The notes under the pieces were generated by a model. That model was not told where the DNA came from, did not search any database, and worked only from the letters and a program-made list of their open reading frames with translations. This document shows, piece after piece, positions 20,236 through 31,852 of a stretch of DNA of 64,000 nt. The stretch spans positions 1 through 64,000 of the forward strand of contig CAICTM010000013.1 in assembly GCA_903772945.1 (NCBI GenBank), read 5' to 3'. This DNA is from Seminavis robusta (lineage: Eukaryota; Bacillariophyta; Bacillariophyceae; Naviculales; Naviculaceae). A program made the translations under genes and the position numbers. Every line of letters begins with the position of its first letter. Position 1 is the first letter of the stretch.

Positions 20236-21573
20236 TCAGGATTGCCGAACTTCATGCACTACATGATGCACCACGTGATGAATGTGCTGATGGACGACCA
20301 TTTGAGGGGCATGGTTCTGCTTTCCTCCAAAACGCCGTTGAAAGAACCCCGCCAAACCGCCCTTGTTTGGTTGTGCAGCACTGATCTCGGCTTGAGCTAG
20401 ATCTGTCGTCTGTGCAGCGAATTGACCTATATCAGTGTTTTGCATCCACGAGGAGATGAGCGATTCCACAAGGCCACCCGTCTCTTGACCACCGTAGTGA
20501 TTGTCATTGTAGGTGCCGATTCCTGCCGACTTGTCGTCGTCGCCCCTGTTCGCTTTCTTCTTGTTGCGCTTGTTAGGCTTGTGGTGGTGGCTCTTTTCGT
20601 TTGCGACGCCGAACGAAATTGGTTCCAAGCCTGTACTCACGACTTTTGGGCAGAACAAGAACTGCCCCCACGACCTGTCCATTTGCAACGAAGAAGAAGA
20701 TTGGCACATGCTCAATTCCATTCCGACTAGTCGCGGGAGGAACGGAAGAACTAATACGGCAAACAACAACACGACAAGGGCGGCTCTCTTGTGCTTGCTG
20801 TCGTGAGCTGTTGCGGAGTCCGGTGTCGCTGCATTGTCTGTGATCGGTTGCATATCTGACTGGACATTCGTTGCCTCTGTGGTGCGTGGACTGGACGCTT
20901 GCGTGGGATTATTACTCGTCGCTTGGCCTTGACTTCCCGCTCTGCCTTTTAAGGATACGGGAGGAGCTGCTGATTTGCCACCAGACTGACCACGTCGATG
21001 GGGAGGCACATACGCCTGCGTCTTGGATTTTGTTGTAGTATCCTTTTTGCGCTTGTGAGGGGGCACATACGGTTGTTTTTGCTTTTGCTCATATTCTTCT
21101 TTCTTGGTTTCATTGTCATTGGCAGACCGAGCCGTTCGAACTGCTTTCGTTGATTGTGGCTGCCCATTCACTAAACTCTTGACACTTTGTACTTGACTGT
21201 CAAACCAAGACGACATGGCATCGCCCAGGACTTTGCGTCCTCGCTGAGGATGTCTGTCCCATTCCGCCATGATTCTCGATTCCTCGCAGCGATAATCCAA
21301 TCTTTGCCAAAATTCCTCCTTGGAAATGACATTGGGGACCAACGACTCATAAAACAGAGCCACTTCGGGGTATTCCTCTAGCTTTGCTTGTCGGGCTTCC
21401 TCTGCTTTGCGAGTGTAGAAATTGGGATAGAATTGTTTCAGAAAGGCTTGCAGAGCCTTTAGATCCCCATCATCGGAAGCTGCCTCCAAGCCAAGAGGCT
21501 GCGTATAGGTACTCTCCCGATTCCGCCTTTTCGATGCCTCTAGAGCAGCTTGGTGTCGCCATGGATTCAACAT
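20236..21573 (-). CDS. Membrane protein with BSD-like segment and paired YVPPH motifs
   Basis: A 445-residue protein. Residues about 69-99 (F-Y-E-S-L-V-P-N-V-I-S then E-E-F-W-Q-R) fit the BSD-domain pattern with its Phe-Trp pair. Two copies of a basic Y-V-P-P-H-(K/R)-R motif follow about 20 residues apart (near 169 and 188); the same wording occurs in the N termini of some DEAD-box helicases. A disordered Ser/Thr/Gln stretch leads to one membrane segment (264-283), then a polar tail ending in H-I-H-H-V-V-H-H-V-V-H-E-V. The first ATG in frame is at 21573; the frame stays open 93 bases further upstream but without ATG. Function is unknown. Confidence 0.6.
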   Translation of the reverse strand: MLNPWRHQAALEASKRRNRESTYTQPLGLEAASDDGDLKALQAFLKQFYPNFYTRKAEEARQAKLEEYPEVALFYESLVPNVISKEEFWQRLDYRCEESRIMAEWDRHPQRGRKVLGDAMSSWFDSQVQSVKSLVNGQPQSTKAVRTARSANDNETKKEEYEQKQKQPYVPPHKRKKDTTTKSKTQAYVPPHRRGQSGGKSAAPPVSLKGRAGSQGQATSNNPTQASSPRTTEATNVQSDMQPITDNAATPDSATAHDSKHKRAALVVLLFAVLVLPFLPRLVGMELSMCQSSSSLQMDRSWGQFLFCPKVVSTGLEPISFGVANEKSHHHKPNKRNKKKANRGDDDKSAGIGTYNDNHYGGQETGGLVESLISSWMQNTDIGQFAAQTTDLAQAEISAAQPNKGGLAGFFQRRFGGKQNHAPQMVVHQHIHHVVHHVVHEVRQS

Positions 21574-21866
21574 CCTCTCCTCCTTGCCTTGGGTCGCTGT
21601 GACTTGTTGTTGAGTTGTTGAGGTTGGCACGAGGGGTGCAAGTTGTTCTGTGGGAGCTTTGCACAAGATGACGTGGTTTCTTCATTCAAGCAACAGGATT
21701 TTTCGTCGAAAATAGTTATTTTTGTTGAAATTGGACGAAAATGCTGGCGCAAACCGTGGAAAACGAGCCAACTAAACCTGCAGAGCCAGCAGCAAAACCT
21801 GCAGGAGAGCCGAGGGAAAAACCTTTGAGGTTACTAGCTAGTAGTACAGTACGCGCCGTTATGTCT

Positions 21867-22253
21867 GCAAGGTCCTGAAATGGGACCAGTTTCACGCTTT
21901 TGTGTTAGTTTCACGCTTTTTGTTAGTTTCACCGAAAATGGACCACCGTTTCCTTGAAACTAACCCAAAAGCGTGAAACTAAACCAAAAAGCGTGAAACT
22001 AACCAAAAACGCGTGAAACTAACCAAAAAGCGTGAAACTAGTACAGTATCTGTCATAGTAAATCAATGTAAACACGACTTAAAGCGTGAAACTAACTCAA
22101 AAGCGTGAAACTAACCCAAAAGCGTGAAACTAACCCAAAAAGCGTGAAACTAACCAAAAAGGGTGAAACTAACAAAAAGCGTGAAACTAACCCAAAAGCG
22201 TGAAACTAACAAAAAGGGTGAAACTATCGTTTGAGTCCCGTTTCAGGACCTTG
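21867..22253. mobile_element. Inverted-repeat-bounded minisatellite element (MITE-like)
   Basis: The ends are 20-base inverted repeats with one mismatch (21867-21886 and 22234-22253, beginning GCAAGGTCCTGAAA). Between them lie about twelve direct copies of a 17-19-base unit, consensus CCAAAAAGCGTGAAACTAA, and near the left end about three copies in the opposite orientation (21889, 21908, 21925). A 50-base non-repeat spacer (about 22040-22085) separates two repeat blocks. There is no coding frame. The layout suggests a non-autonomous DNA element whose interior expanded as a tandem repeat. No clear target-site duplication was found, so mobility is inferred, not shown. Confidence 0.65.
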
Positions 22254-22629
22254 CTGCTGTCTGCAGGCTTGAGAGATCTTTGCAGCTACTGCTAGCTAGC
22301 TAGACGAAAGGTAGATAGATATCCAAGGTGCAGTCTCCTGACTCTGTCAGAGCATTTGTTTCAACAAGTTGTTTGACTACAAGACCAGGATGGCAAGCTA
22401 CGGGTAAAGACTCGGATTGCTACATGTACAAATAGTAACACAAAAAATGGCGTCTCCTTTGACCTCCTGCATCATGATGGGTCCTGTGGAGGGCATGCGA
22501 AGTTTCATGACAGATAGTGCCCTTGATGACCTCATCCTTCCTGGTCATATTCCATCATTGACAGTGACTAGTGGCGCGTCACTTCATTTGGCACCATCTA
22601 CTACTAGCCAGCTAGCTAGCTGTTCATTG

Positions 22630-24463
22630 CTAGACCAACTTGACCTTGGCGAAAGACTTCATCGTGCCTCCCTTCTTAGAGGCAACCAGCATCACCAGGG
22701 CAAATCCAGCAACTGCCCAATGTACAAGGTAAGGTCCAATGATGCTTTCAACAGTAACCAAAGGACCCAAACAGACAAGAAAGAAGGCCAGCATCAAGGC
22801 TTGGGCTGGGAAAGTGAGAGAATCACGAGCCCAGGTAGCCAAGTGAAGTAAAGCAGCCACAAAAGATGGCATTCCTTCATCATTCAGAAGGTGTTGGTTC
22901 TCACACATCTTTGGTGATACGCCCAAACAGAACATCCTCAAAGGGGAAACCAAGATGTGGGAGAGAGTTTGTAGGGAAATGTAACATGAAGTACCACCTT
23001 GGATTTCCACATATTCTGGAGACATGCCATCCTTGAAAGGTGTGGCGTATGTAGAGGACAAAATGCCATCCACAATGATGGTGCCATCAGCTGTAAGAGG
23101 GGCATAGACACCTTTCCTGGTGACAGTCACAACCTTCTCAACTTTGACAGGTTGATCACCTTCAAGCAACAGAAACTGACCAACCTTGACAGATCCTGCC
23201 TGAACCGGATGGTAATGACCAGCCACAAATAGCAAATGGTCCTTGGTGATCTCCAAATACTTGCTTCTACCGAAGTGTACCTGTAAGAACTCTGCCTCTG
23301 CATCAGGGTTATGATGGGCAAATGCATAGACAGTCTGGTATCCACCTGTCATTGTGAGGACCTTGTCCCCCACTGCCAAGTCCTTCATCACAGTGGTGCC
23401 CTTGCCCAAAACCTCTACACTGTTATTCACAGAAAAGCAGAAGTCAGGTGTAGGTGCAGGTGTAGGATCATCAGACTGGTCATCAGAATTGGATGAACAT
23501 GAATGGCATAAAGCATCAAATCCAGAACCCGTCCATCCTGGTGTTTTGGCATTGGGACAACTTGTATCATCAACGAAATATTGTTGAAAGGTGTCTGTTT
23601 CCTGAACATGATCATTCCAGGCGCATAAGTTCTGGTTAAAAGCAGCTGCCTTGTAAAACCTTTTGCCCGTTTACAGAAGAGAAAGTAGATGAGATAACCA
23701 ATGCATCATGAAATGAAACCGGCAACCCACTTTTCCCAGCACTCACATAATCCTAAAAGTTTCCACTGAACCCACATTCCAACCACTAATATCTTGGTTG
23801 AATGCGGCTGCACGACTGAACAGTGTTTGAGTTTGATTGAAAGCATCTGAATTTAGAAACACCCCCAAACCTAAAGACTCACTTGAACATGGCTTCCATG
23901 TTAGTGATACGGGATGTGTCCCAAGGAGAAATATCTTGGTTGAAAGAATCAGTATTAGAGAACATTTCAGAGCTGGTTGTGGCACTGGAAAGGTCCCAGT
24001 TGGAAATGTCACGGTTGAACTCCTTGGCGTACAGGAACGTGCCCTGGAAGGATGTGACTCTGGATGTGTCCCAGCTGTTGAGATCTTGGTTGAACGACTC
24101 GGCGTTGAGAAACATGAACGACATATCAGTCACCTGGCTTGTTTGCCATTGACTAATGTCATCGTTGAAAGATGGAAAACCGTTGAACAACTGTCTAAAG
24201 TCATCCACCAGGGACACATCCCAAGTGGAAATGTGACCATAGTCGGACGTTCCGTACCAGTTCCATAAAAGAATTGCATCGCCGAGGGCAGATTTGTCAG
24301 GGATGGCTGTCAGAGATCGGGCAACCTGATGGGTGTGGGAAGCACCACCAGGCCCATCTCTGCCCTCGTCCTTGCGAAGTGAAGCAGCATAGGCAGCGCC
24401 ATTTTGAGGTTGAGAGGGGACAAAACCCAATGTTGTGATAAAGATTGCAGCTGAAGGCTTCAT
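22630..24463 (-). CDS. Secreted BspA-repeat protein with C-terminal Hedgehog/intein (Hint) domain
   Basis: Three exons (24463-23883, 23815-23747, 23659-22630) with GT-AG introns of 67 and 87 bases give 559 residues. A signal peptide (1-28) is followed by BspA-like (DUF285) repeats to about 235, each with F-N-Q-D-I-S-x-W-D-T-S-x-V-T-x-M; the splice sites are supported because the repeat register continues across both introns. A Cys- and Pro-rich linker leads to D-F-C-F-S, where Cys291 would be the Hint nucleophile. Then come L-A-V-G-D-K-V, the block B motif T-K-D-H (Thr355, His358) and G-I-L-S-S-T-Y-A, as in Hog domains. The last 130 residues contain two hydrophobic segments. Hint domains self-cleave, and Hedgehog attaches a lipid to the released part; whether this one does is unknown. 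Confidence 0.82.
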
Positions 24464-26823
24464 GGTTTGCTTGTTTGATAGATTAATGAGCTGCGTGGGC
24501 CGAATTCGTCTCAGAGTAGCTACCAGGTACGAGCTACAGTACTGCACCTACCGACGGAGGGGGTTCAAACTTCAGTCTTCGGTTTTGGTTTGAATGATTC
24601 TATCATTCGGTATTCGGTATTCGGTTCGCCGTTGGGGCGGGCTGTGAGAAGCGGAATGGGAAGACAGTCGTGTAGAGGAGAAAGATGCGGTAAAATTAGT
24701 AGAAATATATTTCATTTAAGGTTTACCTTCTAAGCTACCTATCTCAAATCATCTTCACCTCCGTTTCGGTTGCTAGCTAGCTTGCGGTACTTAGAGGATA
24801 CCGGTACTGTACTAGCTAGAGAGGAGTGATTCGCCTGTGGGATGTTATTTCTATCGCAGAAAGCTTCTTTTTGTACATTATGGAGGACTCCGCACCGTTA
24901 CCTAAAGTACTCTGTACAAGTGTACGAGTACCAGTACACCAGTACTATTAATTAATAGTATGACATACCGGTACGGCCTGAACCGAATCGAATCGAATAT
25001 CGAATCATTCAATCGAATCTTGGAATACATGTGTGACAATTCGCAACGAGACCAGGGAAAATGACATCCAGGACCGTTCCACAGTCGCACTCTTGGATGT
25101 TTGGGTTCCAAAAGGATGCCGGAGACCGCTTCGCTCGACGAGGCAACCAGAACTTTGTGGCAACGTGGATTGGCTCTGTCAAAAGGAGGTCAAACACAGC
25201 GGTTGGCTCCCTTCCTTTCGTTGGTGCACTTGATCGAGTCGAGTGACACGTCACGCAGCCTTGCACCCTTGCACCCTTGAAAGAAACCGAAGATGAGTAG
25301 TGAGAGTCTCTGAGCTTGCAGAGCACAGGATTTCCCCTCCATGTGGCTTTGATGAAGACTTGAGTGCCTGGAATGTGTCAAGTGCTACAACCATGTATTG
25401 GATGGCTGCTTTTCGATTTCCCAGGTTTTGACAAGAGGGCAAGCTTGGAGCTCTGGGATGTTTCAAAGGTAGGATTTCAGGATTGGAGTGCGTGCTTCGG
25501 TCCAAGTTTATGTTTGTGCCTTCAGCTTTTCCATGTTTTCTTTTATCCAAGGTGGCCCCATGCACTAGCCCCTTCAACCACACCTGTCTGTTTCAATGCT
25601 GCAGGATATGATGAAGTATGGATGGGCAGAACCATCACAACAATTGTGGCCAATTAATTATCTGGGAGGAGATGCTTGCTCGAAGACGAGGCAACCAGGT
25701 ACCGTATGGTCCCAAGCAACCCCAAGCTGGGATTCTGTTTCGGAAGAGTTTCCCCTTCTGTTGTACATGCTGAGTCGAGTCATCAAGTGAGCTGTGAGAG
25801 GAGCTAGCCTGAACCCACACCGACATGAGTAGCTCAAGACAAGTCTGTAGTGCTCTCTGCCATGGATCCCCAATAGAATAGAAACCATCGAATTGATGCC
25901 CCGCTGTCGTTCTAGCTACCGGTAGTGTGCAAATAGAACTTAATCCCTCCGGGGACTTTGTAATTCCCAAGTTAATTGTGTGGTACCGGTACGACCGTAT
26001 CGTACGAAGGTGTCATGGTGTGCATGCCGTGCTCGTGCATGCCGTGCTCGTGCACTGTGGACGAAAGATGTCCAAGCAGCTTCGCTGAGGCACCCCGGAT
26101 GCGAAAGAAGTCCTGTGCTCTTTCCGTACGGCACCGGTACGCATGTCTTTTTTAGTCCATTCCCAAAGCGAATGCCTGAGAGCCTTCGCTAAAATCAAGA
26201 AGATGCAAGTGAGCATTATCTGAGGCAATTAGTTGCGGGGAATGGGCTTTCCCTGCACATTGTTTGGGTCAAACTGCTAGTTAGAGCTAATCTTCCACTT
26301 TGAGTCATGCTTCCAGATTGTGTTATTCTTCCAGATTACGTCATTCTTCCAGATTACGTCATCTGGTACTTATTTCTACGTGTTTTTACGTAGAGTCTTC
26401 CAGATTGTGTCATTCTTCCAGATTGTGTCATTCTTCCGGATTGTGTCATTCTACTATTTTCAGTCATTCTTCCAAAACAAAACACTGAGAACCTGGCAAA
26501 CTGTTAATACACGTATTCCCGCAACTCCCGTTGCCTGCCTCTTTATTTTTAGCAGTTTTCGATTGTGGTCACACTTTCTATCGCCTCGATTCGATTGAGA
26601 ATCTCCAACAATACGACTCCAGCACAGCCGCAAAGTGTTTGGCTACTTTACGACAGTATCAAGGATTACTGTACTGCAACCCAAACATCATCCATCAGCT
26701 ATCCTTCTAACTATCAGTCTTGCGCTTGTCCCCACAGTTTTCTTCACCGCTGCTTCGCTTCGTTTATCGCTCCTGCGGTAGCTACACTGTATCGCGAGGA
26801 TACCAACTGTAGATCCATCCACC
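24464..26823. other. 2.4-kb gene-free, repeat-bearing region
   Basis: No domain-bearing frame is visible on either strand. It contains ATTCGGT and GAATCGAATC tracts (24595-24625, 24985-25020), the CTAGCTAG and ACCGGTA palindromes, a 15-base direct duplication GTGCTCGTGCATGCC around 26028-26055, and the 18-base tandem repeat listed separately. The final 200 bases are the leader of the U-box gene. Confidence 0.5.
26305..26450. repeat. 18-base tandem repeat, two blocks
   Basis: The unit TCATTCTTCCAGATTGTG (or ...ATTACG) occurs three times in 26305-26359 and three times again in about 26395-26450, with an unrelated 35-base spacer. A last partial copy follows near 26464. The unit length is a multiple of three, but no credible protein is encoded. 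It looks like a minisatellite upstream of the U-box gene. Confidence 0.75.
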
Positions 26824-28049
26824 ATGACAATCAAGAAGACCGCCAACGGTGACGAAGAAAACCAATGGGAGCAAGAGGAAGATGAAGTCTACCTCCCACG
26901 AGAAGAAGATCCCGTGGAAAAGCCGGCCAAGGTTCTCGATGATGATAACAACAACGCGAATGTTCCCGACGTCGAAGAAGAAGGACGACTGCCGGCAGCC
27001 TGTTACTGTTCGATTACCAAACAAATCATGGGCGATCCCGTGGTGGGACCCAATGGTGATTCCTTTGAAAAGGAAGCCGTCATGGAACGACAAGGTGGAG
27101 AGTTACTCAGCTACTATCCCAATCGAGCCTTGCGGGCGTATATGGACGAGCAACAGGAAGTGTTGGGAGAGGAAGGTTCCGTCCGTGGGACACTGCGCAA
27201 ACTCGACAACAATCTGCGAACCAATTGGGATCGCATGTTGGAGAATACATCCCTGGCTACCGCATTGGGTGGAGAGTCACGACCGTTGCCAGATGGTGAG
27301 TGAACAAACAAACAACAAAAGGCAGTCGTGTTGTATGGTTGCCTCGGTCAGCAACTCGCTCATCCTGTTTCGCTGCTCTGATGTACGTGTGTGAAGAATT
27401 CTATTGCACATTGACGCTAGATCTACCCCATGAGCCAGTCATCGACCCCGAGGGGTTCACCTATGAGAAGGTGCGTTAAAGTTCCTTGCAGCCAAGGGTT
27501 TTCTTGTATCGTATATACGCTCACACTTCTTTGGGGCGAAAACAGGATGCGATTGTCCATTGGGTGAGACACAATGGTGATTCGCCCGTCACTCGAAAGC
27601 CACTCAGTGTGGATCAGCTCTACGACAACAATGCCGTTCTTTGTATTCTTTTGGAAGAATCCGAAAAACCAGAAGATAACCTGCATCCTTGTATTCGACG
27701 TTGGAAAGAAGAACTCATGAACCCTCCTCCCTCCATTGTGCCTCCCGACACTACCGTCAATGCTCTCACCACCACGAGTAGTAGTGGTATGGGTGGCATT
27801 CCCATGAATGGGGAACAATCCACGGAAGAAACCACGACAACCAGAACCTATCCGACAACTCACGAAGAAATGGAAGAACGATTGCGACGAGAGCATCGGG
27901 CATCCATGATCAGTCTCTTGCTGATCATTGTCATTATCTCTTTTGCACTGATATACCTGCCATTCTATTTGGTGGTATTCGTGCTCGCTTTTTGCAGTTG
28001 CATGTACGCACGACGCAGATTCCACGAGCGTCATCATCAGCGTGCCTAA
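26824..28049 (+). CDS. Membrane-anchored U-box protein (putative E3 ubiquitin ligase), three exons
   Basis: Exons 26824-27295, 27421-27470 and 27546-28049 (introns of 125 and 75 bases, GTGAGT and GTGCGT donors) give 341 residues. The N terminus is acidic. Residues about 59-112 resemble a first U-box (C-S-I-T-K-Q-I-M-x-D-P-V then G-D-S-F-E-K-E-A-V), and 158-215 a second (D-P-E-G-F-T-Y-E-K-D-A-I-V-x-W and S-P-V-T-R-K-P-L). The second lacks the opening I-C-P-I segment. A disordered Thr-rich stretch and a hydrophobic hairpin or single membrane segment (about 293-325) end the protein. U-box domains recruit ubiquitin-conjugating enzymes; membrane placement suggests turnover of membrane proteins. 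The E2-contact residues look only partly conserved, so activity is inferred. Confidence 0.78.
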
Positions 28050-28522
28050 TAAGCGAGCAACGCAAAACGATTGATTGGTCTTTTTCCAATCTGGAACAAT
28101 ACATTTGTATGATACATAGAAACAGCTACATATGATACTGCCACATTAATGAAACACAGAACAACACACAGTGCGGACTTGGTTTACTCGACGGGCACAT
28201 CGTTAGTTCACTCTACGAGCACATCGTCGCGCTAGTTTTGTTGTAAACTTGTGTGGGCACTTTCGTCTGGAAGTTTCAAAAACGCAAGTCGAGCAGGGGG
28301 AGCACGGGACGCAGGTCGCCAACGGGCTATGATAGGCAGAGGACACGATGATATTTACATGATGATCTAGATGAATACCTGGTATATTGCTCTCTACTAT
28401 TGATTCAATGTGCATCTTCGTCAATCCAACAACCAGAGCAGAAGCAACATGCGTGCCACTGGAAATGACGCCGGTAACAACTTGTGGTATGCAACGGCGC
28501 GAGACTACATGTACTGGAATCG
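28050..28522. other. Convergent intergenic region
   Basis: Shared 3' region of the U-box and PPR-like genes. No feature beyond short imperfect direct repeats (CGACGGGCACATCGTTAGTTCA and a related CTACGAGCACATCGTC, 28189-28230). No gene seen. Confidence 0.4.
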
Positions 28523-31210
28523 TCACCGGAGCTCGTCGTCAGATACGCTCGAATCTTGGACCTCCAATGTGGCTGCATGCGAGTCTTCCCCAGCGGCATC
28601 AGGCTGCTCCCTGTTTTGGAAGGCTTCAATTTTGTCAATCTTGGCGTCGATGAAGGGAAGAACCTCGCTCGTACTAGCCGCGAATTGCCGGGCCAGATCA
28701 TAGTCACCCTTGCTGGCATGCGCCACGGCCACGCGGAGGAGGGTCTTGTTGTCCACGAGCTGCTCGAGTCGTCCCGTTTGCTCCAGAAAGTCAATAACGA
28801 CCAGTCCAGCCGTTTTGACGTCATCGATTAAACACAAGAACTCAATGTAATTCCGAATGAATCGTTTGTCAAGTGCAATTGGGTTACCTTGATCATCCTG
28901 CGTTTCTTCCAGTTGGCCCAGAATGCTCTCCACGGTGGCAAGGTAGGAATCCAAAATGTACTGTTTCTTGTTTGGATTTATCAGCAACTTGTCGTCAACC
29001 AGTCGCCTGGTAGCTTTCCCTACCGATTCCAAGACAAACGTAAAGGAATCAATGCTGGGTGACCATCCTTGGGATTGGAACATTTCCAACAATGACAGGC
29101 AGCTATCCACGTTGCCTCTCCACGCATGAGCCGACAAAACAATGTTCAACAGAGAGGGAGTAAACTGCACTGTATCCTCCTCACCCGCAACGAACGCGTC
29201 CAGGAGACCATTCACTCGCTCCATGCAACGTGGATCAGACCTTATGGAACAAAGCAACACAAAACAGAAGAACAAGGCAGGTCAGGTCGGGTCAGGTGGA
29301 TTTGTACAACATCACACATGTCCCGATTCGATCGAAATCATGCACCTCGTACACACTTACCGTAGCAAAGCAGTCGTCAAAGAACGGACAAAGGCACTCG
29401 AGTGTTTGTACCCTTTCTCTTCCATATCGTTGAGTACGACCAAGGCGCTATCGCACAAGTGGGGGTTCTTGGCAAAGCACAAGACTGTGCTTTCGTATAT
29501 ATCTTTGGTTGGTTCCATGCCAAATAGGTCCAAGGCATCCCAAATCAGCATCGTAAACTCTACATGATTGTGGCGAGCGGCTGCGTCGGCCATGTACTCA
29601 AGTGTCGACATGCCCATAACGTAGGAATGCGGTGGTCGTATCAGATCCAGTCGCTTTTTGAGCTCCATCAGTTCCTTCTCGACATGTTTTTGTTGTTGGA
29701 TGTCACCATTGCTGTTTTCTAACCGTTCATTGACTTGTCTCTCAATATCGGCAACCTCCTCCTGTTGCTGCTGAATGATTTCCACTGTCTGTCGTTGCAA
29801 TTCGAGCACCGCATCCAGAGCGACATGGGACCCCTGGATGTTTGGCGTGTATGGAAACATGTTTTCCACAACCGTCAAGACAATGTGAGGAAGTGGACGA
29901 AACCCTCCCTGCACAGTCCGATGCAACACATCATGATAGGGCAGATTGTCCATCCGACTGTATTTGGCACAAGTCAACAAATGCTGAAAGTACTTGGGTG
30001 GCAGGTCGAGCTCCATATTGGACATTTTCGCATACAAATGCCATGCCCATCGTCCCACATCGGCCGATCGTTGTGTCACCAAGGAAGTGACCAAGTGTGG
30101 ATAGCACTCTTCTTGAATATCAATGTGCAATTGCTTGAGCTCGGACGACAAACCACTCACCATGGTTCTGATTTCCGAGTGTAGATTTTTGACCGGGTCA
30201 ACGAGCCGAACAGCAATACACATTCGTCGATACAGGAATGCGATTTGTTCTTTTTCCAACGTGCTGGATGCCACTCTTGTTTGTTGCGCTGTTGTTATCG
30301 GTGAGCTGTCTTGTTGTTGTTCAAAGACATCTGTCTGGGTTCGTGCCAGAATGTAGTGGAGGATTTCGTAGGCATGAAAGGGGTGCGAGTACGTCAAGTA
30401 ATCGAAAAAGTCCATGACAAGATCGAGTGACAGCTCCATGCCACGATGGAAGGTGGCGTGTTGAAAAATCTGAATGGCTCGATCAGGATTTCGAAACTTT
30501 TTCATAGCCATTTGTAGGTGATACTCGGCCTCTTTCTGCTGACTGGACTTTTGCTCTCTGTTGTTGCGAGTGTCATTATTATTTGAAGCTTGCTTCTTTG
30601 ACCATGTAGTAGATTGTTGTTGTTGTTGTTGTGGAAGTAGTTGTGATGGCTGTGATTTTGTTTGGTCCTCCAATAGTACTTGATCCTCACATGATTCTTC
30701 TTCTTCCACTTTGGGATCTTCATGGTAGTTTTCTTCTTGTTCTTCTCGCAGATCTTCCAACTCATGATAGTCATCATCAGGCTCCAATGCAGAAGCAGCA
30801 GCCGATGCACTCCCCCATGAAGACCCCCCTCCAAGAAATTGTCCCCGCTTGTATCCCTGAAAGATGTCGGCATCTCTCCATGATGTTGTCTGATGTTGCT
30901 GTTGGCGTGCTATTAACAGATTCTGGGGCATGCTGTTGTATGCCTTGAGGGTTCGAAACAGGTCTTTAGCTCCTTTCTTGGTTGTGGCTTCCGTAGATGA
31001 TGATAGCGACGTAGGATCATGCAACGACTCCTCCTCTGTACGGTGTGGATTGGCATGTGTTGACAACCTGGAGACTGGTTGATTTTGAAAAAGTAAAGCA
31101 CCCAACGGTGGTATCTTCCCGTGCTTATTAGTAGACACAATGGGACGACGTCTGGAAGCAATTGCTGAGGCAGTACGCAGAGTACGGGTAGCACTTTGAG
31201 CACGCCACAT
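28523..31210 (-). CDS. Pentatricopeptide-like organelle protein, two exons
   Basis: Exon 1 is 31210-29361 and exon 2 is 29240-28523, joined by a 120-base GTAAGT...AAG intron (phase 2), giving 855 residues. The N terminus (M-W-R-A-Q-S-A-T-R-T-L-R-T-A-S-A) is an Arg/Ser-rich amphipathic presequence typical of mitochondrial import. A Gln- and acid-rich low-complexity stretch (about 140-235) precedes helical-pair repeats with PPR character, clearest around the splice junction (A-L-D-L-F-G-M-E-P-T-K-D-I-Y-E-S-T-V and G-W-S-P-S-I-D-S-F-T-F-V-L-E-S-V). PPR proteins bind organelle RNA and direct its processing or translation; the RNA target is unknown. The repeats are degenerate, so a looser helical-repeat protein is possible. 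Confidence 0.7.
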
Positions 31211-31852
31211 GATTCAAGTCCTGATTGGGTATCTATCTATTTCTTTGTAATAGTCAAACGATGGATCTGACCGTGAAAGTGGGATGGGGTGTCAAGAATA
31301 TTAGGATCTTGGAATTCTTGAAAAAGTGGCGAGTCAATTGGCACAGATAGATGAACTTTGGATTCAATCCACAATGTAACTCAGCTGAGATCTCCAGCAA
31401 GTTCAAAGAATCAGAATAGATCTTCTTAGTTTGGGGATAGTGGGTTGGGGAGTAGTACTGGCACTGTAGCATCAATGCTCAAGGCTTCCAAGAGATCGGG
31501 TGTCGCCTTTTTGTTCCAAGAATTAGGATTGGTTGGTTCTTGTCGTGCCACCGCTTTTAGCAGTAAGAAGCCAATTGAGCTGTAAATGCAAAGAGGAATC
31601 CATTTTCAACCAGCTACTGACAAGGACGGCAAAAGTGCATGCGCGATAGAAGGAGGGTCTGAGGCGACGCTGTCAAGAGCACGCTGGTTCGTTCCTCGCC
31701 AGTTAGATTGCGAACCACCACCCAGCTAATCCAGAGTACACAGAGACTGCAAATCAAATCGCACAGCTCTCGACCTCACAGAGCTCACAAATCAACGACA
31801 ACAAAAACCAACACAGAACAACACAGAACAGAAAAAACCAATCTACAACAAC
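31211..31852. other. Divergent promoter region
   Basis: Lies between the PPR-like gene and the SAM-domain gene, transcribed away from each other. The last 60 bases are A/C-rich with repeated AACACAGAACA, forming the SAM gene's 5' leader. No other feature is supported. Confidence 0.45.
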
